From: Lyngbya confervoides BDU141951
Lineage (GTDB): Bacteria > Cyanobacteriota > Cyanobacteriia > Thermosynechococcales > Thermosynechococcaceae
Reading direction: 5' to 3'
NCBI RefSeq assembly: GCF_000817775.3
Contig: NZ_JTHE03000037.1
Location: 1-58,541 of the forward strand
Length of the DNA: 58,541 bases
Made by a program: the position numbers and the translations under genes. Position 1 is the stretch's first letter. Each line of letters starts with the position of its first letter. The notes under the pieces were generated by a model that ran no database searches, was not told the origin of the DNA, and saw nothing but the letters and a program-made list of their open reading frames with translations. Of this stretch, positions 15,006 through 23,869 are shown piece after piece.

Positions 15006-15482
15006 ATGACTTGGCGCGGCACCACAACCCCGAGCGATCGCATTTTTGCCTCTTTGCCCTACCTGCTGGTTCTCTTTCATGCCCTGCCCTTTAGGGCTTC
15101 GGTTCTCACCGTCTTCCCCGCCCTCTCGGTTGTGCTGGAGCCGCTGCTGCTGCCGCTGCTGCTGATCTACACGATTCCCTTTGCGGGCTTGGTGATTTTT
15201 CTGGGCCTGTTTTTGCTGGTGGTGCGTAACGAGCGGATTTCTCATTTTGTGCGCTTTAACACCATGCAGGCATTGCTGTTGACCATTGTGCTGTTCCTGG
15301 CCCAGCTGATTTTAGGGCTGCTGCCGAACGTGGAGGTATTCGGACTCATGGTGCGGGTTTTCAACAGCACGATTTTCTTGGGTGTCCTGGGAATTTTTGT
15401 CTATGCCGTGGTGCAGTCTATGCGCGGCCTCTATACCGAGCTGCCAACCATTTCAGAGGCGGTCTATTCCCAGGTGCGATAA
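15006..15482 (+). CDS. Tic20 family protein (Ycf60-like)
   Basis: 158 residues with about four membrane helices. MTWRGTTTPSDRIFASLPYL at the N-terminus and LLVVRNERISHFVRFNTMQA in the centre match cyanobacterial Tic20 proteins, relatives of the plastid inner-envelope import channel Tic20. The role in cyanobacteria is not settled. The TAA stop lies inside a perfect 14-bp tandem duplication. Confidence 0.9.
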   Translation: MTWRGTTTPSDRIFASLPYLLVLFHALPFRASVLTVFPALSVVLEPLLLPLLLIYTIPFAGLVIFLGLFLLVVRNERISHFVRFNTMQALLLTIVLFLAQLILGLLPNVEVFGLMVRVFNSTIFLGVLGIFVYAVVQSMRGLYTELPTISEAVYSQVR

Positions 15483-15503
15483 ACCAGGAGCGATAAACCA
15501 GGA
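15476..15503. repeat. Perfect 14-bp tandem duplication over the tic20 stop
   Basis: GCGATAAACCAGGA at 15476-15489 is repeated exactly at 15490-15503. The stop codon (15480-15482) is in the first copy. Confidence 0.95.
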
Positions 15504-15661
15504 CAATGGCGAACCCTGGTTCTTAAAAAACTCCAAAAAAATCGGGGATTTTTGTTTTTTAAGTCATAATGCTTCGGTCACCCCTGCGGGTGACACTCTC
15601 CTCATTGGTGAAGCAATCCGCATCAATCCATCCAGCCACGCAATTGGAGGTTCATAGTTCC

Positions 15662-16243
15662 ATGCGACATTCACTGATGGTCTTGGCTGGGCTGTGCATG
15701 AGCACAGTCTTTATCCTGCCCAGTTGGGCCAGCGACAATTTAGAAGGAGGCAAAAAGATTGAGGGGACCGTGAGCGCTGTGTCGGAATCTAGCGTTGTGG
15801 TAAACACCCCGACCGAAGGTTCGCAGACCTATTCTGTTGAGCCAGATTGGCTCTCCTCACTACAGCTTCAGCCCGGCGATGCCGTTCTTGTGGATACGAC
15901 TCGTCTTGAAACTGGTACGATTCGCGGGATTGATAGCTACACTGTAAAGATTGAGCTAGACAACGGAGAAACTCGCAGCTTTATCCTGGATCGAGAGGGT
16001 CGGAAGACCTTTGGCTTTGGCGATCGCGTGGCCATCACCCCCAAGGATTACCCCTCCCGCTGTCAGCGTCTGTATCGACTAGAAACCTATAAACTTCGAC
16101 CCGGCGAGATTTTAAAGGTTGTGGTGTATGAACCTCAGGTGACCGTTGCGCCAGTGGTGCCATCGCCGCCGCCAGTGGCGCCGCCACCGGTGGTGGCACC
16201 AGAACCGCCGATCCCGGCGCCAACGGTGCCAGGTCTCTGGTAG
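15662..16243 (+). CDS. Exported protein with Pro-rich tail, unknown function
   Basis: 193 residues. The N-terminus MRHSLMVLAGLCMSTVFILP then SWASDN is a signal peptide with probable cleavage after SWA. The mature part looks like two small beta modules (about residues 30-85, IEGTVSAVSESSVVVN, and 86-125, ETGTIRGIDSYTVKIELDNG), then an SRCQRLYRLETYKLRPGE segment, and ends in a Pro/Val-rich tail (PPPVAPPPVVAPEPP). The ATG at 15662 was chosen for the signal peptide and the GGAGG 10-13 bases upstream. A clean terminator follows. The beta pattern resembles the exported protein at 49.5 kb. Confidence 0.75.
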   Translation: MRHSLMVLAGLCMSTVFILPSWASDNLEGGKKIEGTVSAVSESSVVVNTPTEGSQTYSVEPDWLSSLQLQPGDAVLVDTTRLETGTIRGIDSYTVKIELDNGETRSFILDREGRKTFGFGDRVAITPKDYPSRCQRLYRLETYKLRPGEILKVVVYEPQVTVAPVVPSPPPVAPPPVVAPEPPIPAPTVPGLW

Positions 16244-16280
16244 AGCCGAACCGCGCATCAAGCTTCACGACGGAGTTGAG

Positions 16281-16309
16281 GCAGGATGGAAGCATCATCC
16301 TGCTTTTTT
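16281..16309 (+). terminator. Rho-independent terminator
   Basis: GCAGGATG (16281-16288) and CATCCTGC (16296-16303) form an 8-bp stem with a 7-base loop and a T6 tail, 38 bases after the stop of the exported-protein gene. Confidence 0.88.
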
Positions 16310-16319
16310 ACTTGTTTTT

Positions 16320-17270
16320 TTATGAGCCTCGCAGGCCGATGAGGGTGCGATGGCGCGGATCGCTAGCGGTCTTGGAAATTTGTTCAAATCCTGCCGCTGC
16401 CAGCGCTGCTTCCACCTCAAAGGTGTAGTATTCATCGCTCCAGGGCTCGGTACTTTTCATGAGTGTAAACAGGACCGGCGGCAGGCCTTGAATCACGGGA
16501 GACTGCGGGTCGTTATCGACAATCGCCAGGCATCCCCCTGGTCTTAAGATGCGATAGGCCTCCTGAAAGATATCGCGGGCCGCTTGTTGAGGCAGCTCGT
16601 GAAGCACAAACTGGAGCGTCACCACGTCAATAGATTGATCGGCCAGTCCGCTCTGTTCGGCTTGGGCATGGATCCAATCTGCAATCTCATGGTGCTGATC
16701 TTGGTGCTGGGCGACCGCCAGCATGTAGGGGGAAAGATCCAGACCGCGCGTGGTAACGCCTCCGCCCTGGCGCTGCTGATAAAATTGGTGGAGCGATCGC
16801 GTCGAAAGCCCCACAGAGCAGCCCAGGTCCAAGATCTGTTCCACCTGACTAGGGCCGAACTTATGCAAACACTGATGAAAACTGTCTCGCAGGCGCTGTT
16901 GTGCCGCCTGCCAGGTTAAATCTTCCTGGGGCCATATTCTTAAGGCCATGGCATAGGTTGCCGATTCTGCTTCAAAGGCCGCTTGCCAGCAGAGATTGCC
17001 CGCGTCGTAGGCATGAAAGGGCTTCAGGTAATAGTCTGGGTAGTCAATTTGAGAATTTTCGAGATGAGGCAGCAGGGTACGAACCGTTGATTGCGATAGC
17101 TGTTCATAGGACTGACGCCAGGGAACCCCCTTTTTCTCTGCGGTTTTGATGAGCACCTGCCTGGCCTGCTGTTTCATTAAAGCGTAGAGGGGCTGGGTAG
17201 CAATTAAGCGGTTCACCCATTGCGATAGCCAGTCCTCTCCGGCCCATTTAGGTTTTAGGGATGTTTCCAT
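16320..17270 (-). CDS. Class I SAM-dependent methyltransferase
   Basis: 316 residues. An N-terminal helical region (about 1-130) precedes a Rossmann methyltransferase domain with motif I QILDLGCSVGLSTRSL, the acidic residue of RGLDLSPYMLAVAQ, VVTLQFVLHELPQQAA, and YRILRPGGCLAIVDNDPQSP. The substrate is not evident; the layout fits small-molecule methyltransferases of the UbiE/type 11 group. The ATG at 17270 was chosen over a TTG seven codons upstream. It is transcribed toward the terminator at 16281-16309, a convergent arrangement. Confidence 0.85.
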   Translation of the reverse strand: METSLKPKWAGEDWLSQWVNRLIATQPLYALMKQQARQVLIKTAEKKGVPWRQSYEQLSQSTVRTLLPHLENSQIDYPDYYLKPFHAYDAGNLCWQAAFEAESATYAMALRIWPQEDLTWQAAQQRLRDSFHQCLHKFGPSQVEQILDLGCSVGLSTRSLHQFYQQRQGGGVTTRGLDLSPYMLAVAQHQDQHHEIADWIHAQAEQSGLADQSIDVVTLQFVLHELPQQAARDIFQEAYRILRPGGCLAIVDNDPQSPVIQGLPPVLFTLMKSTEPWSDEYYTFEVEAALAAAGFEQISKTASDPRHRTLIGLRGS

Positions 17271-17439
17271 GGAAAGGTTAACCTTGGTCAATGGCGTAAA
17301 GTTTGGGTCCCACCGGGGGGGCTAGGTGCGTCTGGGTGCCTCCTTACACCTCCGGAGCGGTGATCCACAAGCATCCAGCATCTTACCTCCAATTCTGGCA
17401 GGACACTTAGCCCATATTTTATGCTGAACGGTCCCCAAC

Positions 17440-17472
17440 AAAAAGCAGGGTGTTTCCAATGTTTCACCCTGC
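17440..17472 (-). terminator. Rho-independent terminator of the aldolase gene
   Basis: On the minus strand GCAGGGTG (17472-17465) pairs with CACCCTGC (17452-17445), 12-base loop, followed by TTTTTG. It lies about 80 bases after the aldolase stop. Confidence 0.85.
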
Positions 17473-17508
17473 CGATTAGCATGACTGCGAACGCATTTCA
17501 ACCGCAGA

Positions 17509-17541
17509 GGAGGCCGAGGGTAACCCCTCGGGTGGGCCTCC
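17509..17541 (-). other. Stable hairpin in the aldolase 3' untranslated region
   Basis: A nested hairpin 10 bases after the stop: CCGAGGG-GTTA-CCCTCGG inside GGAGG/CCTCC. No T-run follows, so it is more likely an mRNA-stabilising element ahead of the terminator at 17440-17472. Confidence 0.55.
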
Positions 17542-17550
17542 AGCGGCGAG

Positions 17551-18630
17551 TTAGACTGTGGCTGCGGCTTTTGCCACTGCGTTTAATTCGCCCTTCGCAT
17601 ACTTGGCCGCATAGTCTTCCAGAGACATTTGCTTAATCTTGCTGGCATTTCCAGCCGTGCCAAAGGCGTCATAGCGCTCGGCGCAAACCTTTTGCATATA
17701 GGTAATGGAAGGCTTCAGGAAATGACGGGGGTCAAATTCCTTAGGCGCTTTTTGGAGCGCTTCCCGAACCGCCGCTGTAATGGCAAGACGGTTGTCCGTG
17801 TCGATGTTGACCTTTCGAACGCCACTCTTAATCCCCTTCTGAATTTCTTCGATGGGAACCCCGTAGGTTTCGGGAATGGCTCCCCCATACTCGTTAATAA
17901 GCTCAATCAAGTCCTGGGGCACAGAGGACGATCCGTGCATCACCAGGTGGGTGTTAGGGAGACGACGGTGGATTTCCTCAATTCGACTAATGGCCAAGAT
18001 TTCTCCCGTGGGCTTGCGGGTGAACTTATAGGCACCGTGGCTGGTGCCAATGGCAACGGCCAGAGCATCCACTTGAGTGGCTTCCACAAACTGGGCTGCC
18101 TCTTCCGGATCGGTCAGGAGCATATCCTTATCGAGCTTACCTTCAAACCCGTGACCGTCCTCAGCTTCTCCTTGACCCGTTTCTAAAGATCCCAAGCACC
18201 CTAGTTCGCCTTCAACGCTGGCGCCAATGGCATGGGCAACTTTGACCACCTCAGCCGTAACAGATACGTTGTATTCAAAGCTGGCAGGGGTTTTGGCATC
18301 TGCTTCTAAAGAGCCATCCATCATCACGCTGGTGAACCCATTTTTGATGGCAGAGTAGCAGGTGGCTGGGGAGTTCCCGTGATCTTGGTGCATCACGATG
18401 GGAATATGAGGATAGGTTTCAACCGCTGCCAATACGAGGTGTCGGAGGAAGTTTTCCCCTGCATAGTTACGAGCACCGCGGGAGGCTTGCAGAATCACTG
18501 GACTATCTGTCTCTTCGGCAGCCCGCATGATTGCCTGGATCTGCTCCATGTTGTTGACGTTATATGCGGGAATTCCATAGCCGTTTTCTGCTGCGTGATC
18601 AAGCAACAAACGCATTGGGACGAGCGCCAT
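17551..18630 (-). CDS. fbaA: Fructose-bisphosphate aldolase, class II
   Basis: 359 residues. The zinc-site segments are clear: [50 protein letters not shown] and [13 protein letters not shown], then [14 protein letters not shown]. The insertions and length fit the Calvin-cycle class IIB type found in cyanobacteria, which acts on both fructose-1,6- and sedoheptulose-1,7-bisphosphate. It is monocistronic, with a stable 3' hairpin and a terminator, as expected for a highly expressed gene. Confidence 0.95.
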   Translation of the reverse strand: MALVPMRLLLDHAAENGYGIPAYNVNNMEQIQAIMRAAEETDSPVILQASRGARNYAGENFLRHLVLAAVETYPHIPIVMHQDHGNSPATCYSAIKNGFTSVMMDGSLEADAKTPASFEYNVSVTAEVVKVAHAIGASVEGELGCLGSLETGQGEAEDGHGFEGKLDKDMLLTDPEEAAQFVEATQVDALAVAIGTSHGAYKFTRKPTGEILAISRIEEIHRRLPNTHLVMHGSSSVPQDLIELINEYGGAIPETYGVPIEEIQKGIKSGVRKVNIDTDNRLAITAAVREALQKAPKEFDPRHFLKPSITYMQKVCAERYDAFGTAGNASKIKQMSLEDYAAKYAKGELNAVAKAAATV

Positions 18631-18902
18631 ATAATCCTCCTAGGATGTTTCGTTCCGTAAAAGTACTGTTTAGGTTCGTAAATTGTTACGCCAATCTTAA
18701 GACATCTTACCCCGTTCAGTCGGTCCCACACGATCGCTCTGGGGAGAAAATCCAAATCTTAACCCCGTGGGTTGATTTGTTTTGCCTATGCCCGACCCTC
18801 CTCAGGGGACCTACAGGGGAAAGCTGGAAGCCCCACCCCCCGTGAGCGCCATGAAGTGAGCCCCATGCGCTGAGAAGACGGTCTAGATTTTTCCTGAATT
18901 TA

Positions 18903-18974
18903 TGGGTCGCCTGGGATTCGAACCCAGAACTAATCGGTTAAAAGCCGAGTACTCTACCGTTGAGTTAGCGACCC
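18903..18974 (-). tRNA. trnK: tRNA-Lys (UUU)
   Basis: On the minus strand the acceptor stem GGGTCGC/GCGACCC, D-arm ACTC...GAGT, anticodon loop CTTTTAA (anticodon TTT) and the T-arm CTGGG-TTCGAAT-CCCAG are all in place; 72 bases including the discriminator A. The CCA end is not encoded. The outermost anticodon-stem pair is C-U. Confidence 0.97.
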
Positions 18975-19164
18975 ACTAAAGTGCTTTGACCAGCACGGTT
19001 TACAACTATAGCATGGCGGGGGCGCTGCGCCTAGGAGATCGAGAAAGTTTTCATCGAGTCCTTGCCCGCTTGGTGGTTTCCCTTGCTATGGTCTAGGACA
19101 GGGATTGATTGATGACTGTCCCTGTAATTGACTCCTGTCAGTGACCATAGTCCATGAACTGTCC

Positions 19165-20565
19165 ATGCAAATTTGGTCTTATCGCTATGCCGACAATTCT
19201 GGGACTGACCCTGAATATCCATGGCCTCCGGTGGCGTTGCCCTTTTTGCCCCTGATTCAGGACCAGTATGCCGACAATGAGCCCCATCGCCCTGCCTTGG
19301 GGGCGCTATTTCAGCGTTGCCAAGGGCACCCCCCCGACTATCTTTTGCTGGCGGATTTAGGCGATCTGGCCAAAACGGAGGTGGAGGTGCTTCAGGTTTT
19401 GGATCGCCTGCAAGCGCTTCAGGTCAAGCCTTTGGTGCTGCCTAAAACCCCCGAGCCTGTCAAGGACCTTCAGCTTTATGCCCCCCAGATGGCCTCTTTA
19501 AATCAGGGGCCTGATCCGCTGAGCCTGGTGCCCCTCTCGTCCTCAGACTATTTTTGCCTGGGGATGCACTGTCGGCAGGGAGAGCACCAGAAAAAGCTGC
19601 AGTTGGGTCACCATCGTAATCGACTTCAAGGGCGGCCGCCTCCCGGTAAGCCTCCCTTTGGCTATCGGCGCGGAAAGCAGCGCTATCTGATTGATCGCCG
19701 GACTGCGCCGATTGTGAAGGCGTTTTACGAGCATTTTCTGCTCTACGGATCGTTGCGCGGAGCAGTCCGATTCCTGTGCCAGTCCTGGGGCAAACGGATT
19801 TCTGCCTCCACGGGGCAGCGCTGGCTCACCCATCCGGTGTATCGAGGACATTTGCAATATCGGACCGGACAGATTCTGGCCAATACTCATCCGCCCCTGC
19901 TTAGTGGATTACAAGCGGCCCAGGTGGATCGAATTTTGCGTCGTAATCATTTTCTTCCAGCCCGCTCGGCCAGCGCGCCGCGATCGCTGGCGGGGCTAGT
20001 TTACTGCGCCGAATGTGGCTCACGGTTAACGGTGTCACGGGTGACCCAGCCCAGAAAAGCCAAGACCTATCTCTACCTGCAGCCCCAGGGCTGTGAGCGC
20101 CAACCCAAATGCTCAGCCCTCAGCTATGGGCAAGTTCTCGAGCACACCATTGCCCAAATTTGTCAGCAGCTCCCGGAGGCTGTGCAAACCCTGCAAATTC
20201 CCGCCCTGGATGATCGCAAGGCGCAGCTTCAGCAGGATATGGAGAGGAAGCGTTGGCTTCTTGGACAGGTGGCTGAGCTGGAAACCACGGATATTTTGGA
20301 TGAGGCCACAGCCCAACAGCGTACCTTGACCCTCAAAACTGAAATGGCTGAGCTTGAGCAGCAGATCGCGGCACTGCCGCCTGTGAATTTATTGGAAACC
20401 TCCCAGGCGATCGCGCTGCCGGAATTTTGGTTAGACCTCTCTGAATCCGAGCGCCGCTTTTATTTGCGTGAGTTTTTGCGGGCAATCTACATCCACCGCA
20501 GGTCTGCGTCCTGGGAGGTGCAGCTAGAGTTTGTGTTTCAACCGGCCCAGCGTCCAGAACCGTAG
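19165..20565 (+). CDS. Serine-recombinase-like protein with degenerate catalytic domain
   Basis: 466 residues. About 150-245 is a Recombinase domain (GRPPPGKPPFGYRRGK, APIVKAFYEHFLLYGSLRGA, WLTHPVYRGHLQYR); 275-320 is a zinc ribbon (GLVYCAECGSRLTVSR ... CERQPKC); 345-400 is a coiled coil (KAQLQQDMERKRWLLGQVAE). This is the XisF-like large serine recombinase layout. The N-terminal domain lacks the usual YxRVSTxxQ motif with catalytic Ser: the matching start reads IWSYRYADNSGTDP, and the Arg-rich active-site helix is not recognisable. It may therefore be catalytically dead or highly diverged. The start (ATG 19165; GTG 19141 possible) is uncertain. It sits 190 bases from tRNA-Lys, with no sign of an excisable element. 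Confidence 0.72.
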   Translation: MQIWSYRYADNSGTDPEYPWPPVALPFLPLIQDQYADNEPHRPALGALFQRCQGHPPDYLLLADLGDLAKTEVEVLQVLDRLQALQVKPLVLPKTPEPVKDLQLYAPQMASLNQGPDPLSLVPLSSSDYFCLGMHCRQGEHQKKLQLGHHRNRLQGRPPPGKPPFGYRRGKQRYLIDRRTAPIVKAFYEHFLLYGSLRGAVRFLCQSWGKRISASTGQRWLTHPVYRGHLQYRTGQILANTHPPLLSGLQAAQVDRILRRNHFLPARSASAPRSLAGLVYCAECGSRLTVSRVTQPRKAKTYLYLQPQGCERQPKCSALSYGQVLEHTIAQICQQLPEAVQTLQIPALDDRKAQLQQDMERKRWLLGQVAELETTDILDEATAQQRTLTLKTEMAELEQQIAALPPVNLLETSQAIALPEFWLDLSESERRFYLREFLRAIYIHRRSASWEVQLEFVFQPAQRPEP

Positions 20566-20652
20566 GCCCGGAAACCTAAACTGTGTTTGAAATTGCAGTG
20601 CGTTTTGAGACATTGGCGATAGAATTCGCTTAAGTGGTGAATCAGAGCAACT

Positions 20653-21024
20653 ATGGCAACTCAATCAGTCGTGGAATTTATGCGCGTAACGGCGGCGAAT
20701 GAAAAAATTCGTCTCCAGCTTGAAACTCTGCTTGGGGTTGGAGATGGAGACATTAGCAGTGTGGCTGCCCTGGATGCAGAGGAATCGGCGGCCCTCAAAG
20801 GAGAGCGAGGGGCGCTCGTGACTGAATTTGCCGCTACGCAGGGCTTTACCTTTTCAATTGCGGAGCTAACTCAGGTGATTGAAGCCTTTGAAAAGGTGCA
20901 ATCGGGCGCCATGACCCCTCAAGCCTTCGAGAAGCAGATGGGGGCTCCGATGCCGGACCAAAATCCATCGCCCCTCCGGCGCATTGCTAAATTTTTAAGT
21001 AAAACCTATCTCGGCTACTCCTAG
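20653..21024 (+). CDS. Nif11-like helical protein
   Basis: 123 residues. It begins MATQSVVEFMRVTAANEKIR; the central LVTEFAATQGFTFSIAELTQ followed by VIEAFEKVQSGAMTPQAFEK resembles the Nif11 domain, known both as a stand-alone protein and as the leader of nitrile-hydratase-like (nitropropeptide) RiPP precursors. There is no Gly-Gly cleavage site with a variable core: the C-terminus is RRIAKFLSKTYLGYS, basic and amphipathic. No RiPP maturation enzyme is nearby, so a free-standing regulatory or structural role is more likely. Confidence 0.65.
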   Translation: MATQSVVEFMRVTAANEKIRLQLETLLGVGDGDISSVAALDAEESAALKGERGALVTEFAATQGFTFSIAELTQVIEAFEKVQSGAMTPQAFEKQMGAPMPDQNPSPLRRIAKFLSKTYLGYS

Positions 21025-21052
21025 GGGCCGGCGCCATGTTCGCTGCGCCATT

Positions 21053-21592
21053 TCATCCAATACCCTCGGGCAAAAGACCGGGGACAGGATCAATCTCCAG
21101 GCGTCCCTCCGGCAGGTTGATCACTGGAAAGAACTCGGTGACGAAGGGGACTAGCACCTTGGGTGAGGTTGGGGTGCACAGCTGAATCTCGAGCAGGTCG
21201 TTCCCGGCATTGATCAAACTGGTGACGAGACCAATTTCTTGCTGAGACTGATGGTCAAAGACCGCCAGACCAATTAAATCCATGAGGTAAAACTCCCCAG
21301 GCCCCAGGGGAAGGCGATCGCCCGCCTCTACTAGAATTTGCAGGCCCCGCAGGGCCTCTGCCTCGGTTCGCGTGTTGATTTCGGCAAATTTCAGCACGTA
21401 TAAGTTCTTCGATTCCAGGCGGCGCCCCTGGGTTAAGTTCAGGGGACGGGGAGACTCCGCGGCGGCAGATCGGATCCAGCGTTTCCCCGGCGATAGAAAG
21501 CGTTCGGGAAAGTCAGAGTCTGGATAGACCCGCACTTCTCCCCTGAGCCCTTGGGGGGCAACAATTTTGCCAATTTCGATCCAGCTATCCAA
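21053..21592 (-). CDS. rimM: Ribosome maturation factor RimM
   Basis: 179 residues. The N-terminal RimM domain (WIEIGKIVAPQGLRGEVRVY) and C-terminal PRC-barrel (GEFYLMDLIGLAVFDHQSQQ, NDLLEIQL, KVLVPFVTEFFPVI) are complete. RimM binds S19 and helps mature the 30S subunit head. The only suitable start is TTG at 21592, since no ATG or GTG lies close to the conserved IGKI segment. It converges on the Nif11-like gene, 28 bases from its end. Confidence 0.94.
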   Translation of the reverse strand: MDSWIEIGKIVAPQGLRGEVRVYPDSDFPERFLSPGKRWIRSAAAESPRPLNLTQGRRLESKNLYVLKFAEINTRTEAEALRGLQILVEAGDRLPLGPGEFYLMDLIGLAVFDHQSQQEIGLVTSLINAGNDLLEIQLCTPTSPKVLVPFVTEFFPVINLPEGRLEIDPVPGLLPEGIG

Positions 21593-21756
21593 ACCCTATT
21601 GTGCTCCTAGTGATCCGAAGACTTTGCCGCCAGCGGGGAACCGGGAGCCAGTGTTTAGGACGGGGTGCCTGCACGCTGGGCCTTCCAAGGCTTGCCGGTT
21701 GGTCTGGCTAGCGGATTGATCTGCTTTGGGTGATTTAAGTCTGCGCTTGAGTTAAA

Positions 21757-21783
21757 TCTGATCTTTAGTTCTGATCTTTAAGT
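21757..21783. repeat. Short tandem duplication over the avtA stop
   Basis: TCTGATCTTTAGT (21757-21769) is followed by TCTGATCTTTAAGT (21770-21783), differing by one inserted A. The avtA stop (21780-21778, minus strand) is in the second copy. Confidence 0.8.
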
Positions 21784-23073
21784 ATAGATCTGCGTGGGAG
21801 AACGGTACGCTTGAGTCACCACCTTGGCAATGGCAGCAACCCCAGTTTCGATGTCTGTGTCGGAGGCGGTGAGGCTGAGGCGAATGCATTGGTGTGTATG
21901 GGGCCAGGGTTCGGTTAAGCCTGGAAAGAAGGGGTGACCTGGAACAACAATCACGTTGTGCTGCTTAAGCTGATCGTATAGATCGCCATCGCTGAGGGGT
22001 AAATCTTGAAACCAGAGCCAGCCAAAAATTGCGCCTTCGCCTCGATGCAGGTACCAGGGGATGTGGTGAGGCATCTGCTGATCGAGGGCCGCTTCTAACC
22101 TCTGCATCTTTTGCTGATAGTAGGGTCGAATTACCTGATCGGCCAAGGTGGTGAGGGCCCCGCTGGCGATGGCCTGGGCAGCAATGGCTTGGCCGTAGCG
22201 ACTGGAATGGATGCACAGGTTCGTTTGAAAGGCTTCCAGGACTCGAAGAATGCGTTCATCACCAATGGCAATGCCAAGTCTTTCCCCCGGCAGACCCGCC
22301 TTTGAAAGACTCATGCAGTGCACGACATTGGGGGCCTGGTCAAAGAAAAGAGGCTGCATGGCGGTATAGTGAAGCCCTGGGAAGGGCTGACCATAGGCCG
22401 AATCAATAAAAACAGGAACATCGTAATCCCTGGCAAGGGCCGCAATGCTTTGCGTCTCTCCATTAGAGATCACGTTGCCGGTGGGGTTGCAGGGGCGCGA
22501 GAAAATGACACAGCCTGTGCTGGCATCAATCTGCAGCTGCCGGAAGTCAGGACGATATTTGAATCGATGCTGGGATGGGTCGGTTTCCAGGGCAGGACGG
22601 TAGGCCACCAGCGCCTCGGGACAAAAACTCACCCCGCCGTACCCGGTATAGTCCGGGCTTAGGGGCAGAACGATCTTCCGGAGTTCACCCGTGGGTGTAT
22701 CGCCCCCAAAGGCATTGGCGGCTAAAAAGAACAGGGCCTGACTGCCGGGGGTAATTAAAATCTGGCGATCGCTCAGCTCAAGATTGTACAGGCGTTTAAA
22801 TTCTGATTGCACCGCCCTAATCAGGGGTTCATAGCCCTGGGAGGCGCCATAGCGGCAGACCACCTGACCATATTCGGCACTTGATAAGAGAGTTTGGGTG
22901 CTGTTTCGCCATAGCTGTTCCACCTCAGGCAAAATCACGGGATTGCCGACACTCAAATTAATAAAGGTTCGGTCTTGGTGCCTGCGCAAGGTTTCGATGA
23001 TGTCTTGCATAATGGCCCGCACTCCAGTCAGCTTTGACATCTGGAGACCGCAGGCAGAGAGGCTAGGGGGCAT
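21778..23073 (-). CDS. avtA: Valine-pyruvate aminotransferase AvtA family
   Basis: 431 residues, a fold-type I PLP enzyme. VGNPVILPEVEQLW, ITPGSQALFFLAANAFGG, SRPCNPTGNVIS, HCMSLSKAGLPGERLGIAI (the Lys is the PLP site) and VVPGHPFFPGLTEPWPHTHQ follow Escherichia coli AvtA closely. AvtA transfers the amino group between valine or alanine and keto acids. The stop codon lies in a short tandem duplication. No operon partner is obvious; the FHA gene upstream is 54 bases away on the same strand. Confidence 0.88.
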   Translation of the reverse strand: MPPSLSACGLQMSKLTGVRAIMQDIIETLRRHQDRTFINLSVGNPVILPEVEQLWRNSTQTLLSSAEYGQVVCRYGASQGYEPLIRAVQSEFKRLYNLELSDRQILITPGSQALFFLAANAFGGDTPTGELRKIVLPLSPDYTGYGGVSFCPEALVAYRPALETDPSQHRFKYRPDFRQLQIDASTGCVIFSRPCNPTGNVISNGETQSIAALARDYDVPVFIDSAYGQPFPGLHYTAMQPLFFDQAPNVVHCMSLSKAGLPGERLGIAIGDERILRVLEAFQTNLCIHSSRYGQAIAAQAIASGALTTLADQVIRPYYQQKMQRLEAALDQQMPHHIPWYLHRGEGAIFGWLWFQDLPLSDGDLYDQLKQHNVIVVPGHPFFPGLTEPWPHTHQCIRLSLTASDTDIETGVAAIAKVVTQAYRSPTQIYT

Positions 23074-23127
23074 TATTTTGGCTCAAGGGACAACGGGAGG
23101 TGCCAGCTCCAGACCTGGGCATTATCG

Positions 23128-23625
23128 TCAAAGATTTTCGGCGTTGACAGGAGTGCGCGACCTTAACTTTTGAGCTTGTTTGAGATCTAGGTTGGCTGTC
23201 AGCATTGTATACATATCTTCTTCGGAGAGATCCTCCGCATAGGCGGCGGGATGAACTTTTCCAGACTGCTGCAGCCCCGCGGACACCGTTACTTGGTAGG
23301 TGACCTCAAATATTCCGCCAAACACAATGCGATCGCCCGAGATTAAATCACGCATGGAGCACTTTTGGCCATTGACCGTCAGTCCGTTCATGCTGAGCTT
23401 GCCGCTAGCATCGCCATCCAACAGCCGATACTGATACTTACCCTGGGTTGTGCTGGGCATCCGGAGGAGCAGAGCGTGGTGGCGGGAGATAGAAGGGGAG
23501 GGAAGAACGATGGAGTTTTTTGAGCTTCGGCCAAGGGAATAGGTGGGAGAAACCAGATGAATCGGTCGATATCCATTATTCTCATGCATGATGAGGAAAT
23601 GAAATTCTTGTTCGGCGGCTTTCAT
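23128..23625 (-). CDS. FHA domain protein
   Basis: 165 residues. A single forkhead-associated domain (about 20-115) shows YSLGRSSKNSIVLPSPSISR-H, with the phosphothreonine-binding Arg, Ser and His, then the SxNG-like LSMNGLTVNGQ and LISGDRIVFGG. FHA domains bind phosphothreonine peptides. The gene lies 244 bases downstream of a Ser/Thr kinase on the same strand, so the kinase is a candidate partner. The start is ATG 23625; a GTG two codons upstream is equally possible. Confidence 0.88.
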   Translation of the reverse strand: MKAAEQEFHFLIMHENNGYRPIHLVSPTYSLGRSSKNSIVLPSPSISRHHALLLRMPSTTQGKYQYRLLDGDASGKLSMNGLTVNGQKCSMRDLISGDRIVFGGIFEVTYQVTVSAGLQQSGKVHPAAYAEDLSEEDMYTMLTANLDLKQAQKLRSRTPVNAENL

Positions 23626-23869
23626 GGACACAAGTTGATTGGGTAATCAGAATGTTCTCAGCATGGCGTAGGACGAGAGCATGCCCTAGCTCATTGATAG
23701 GGGACCGTCGTCAGAAGCTCCATGGACCGTCTTGGTCGGGGAGATGGCAGATTAAAGACCGCGAGTCTATTCTCCATCTGAGCTTAGTATGCACCCCTGG
23801 TAGAGAAATACATCACCCGCTAGCCAAATGCTGGGAACCGCAGGCGCGGGCTGTGCGGCCTTTGGACCG

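Noticed and set aside
17629-18186. 185-codon open frame antisense to the aldolase gene
   Set aside because: It is fully opposite a complete and conserved aldolase and has no start context.
19165-20565. Excisable element or integrated island at tRNA-Lys
   Set aside because: No duplicated tRNA end, no mobile genes and no base-composition change were seen around the recombinase-like gene.
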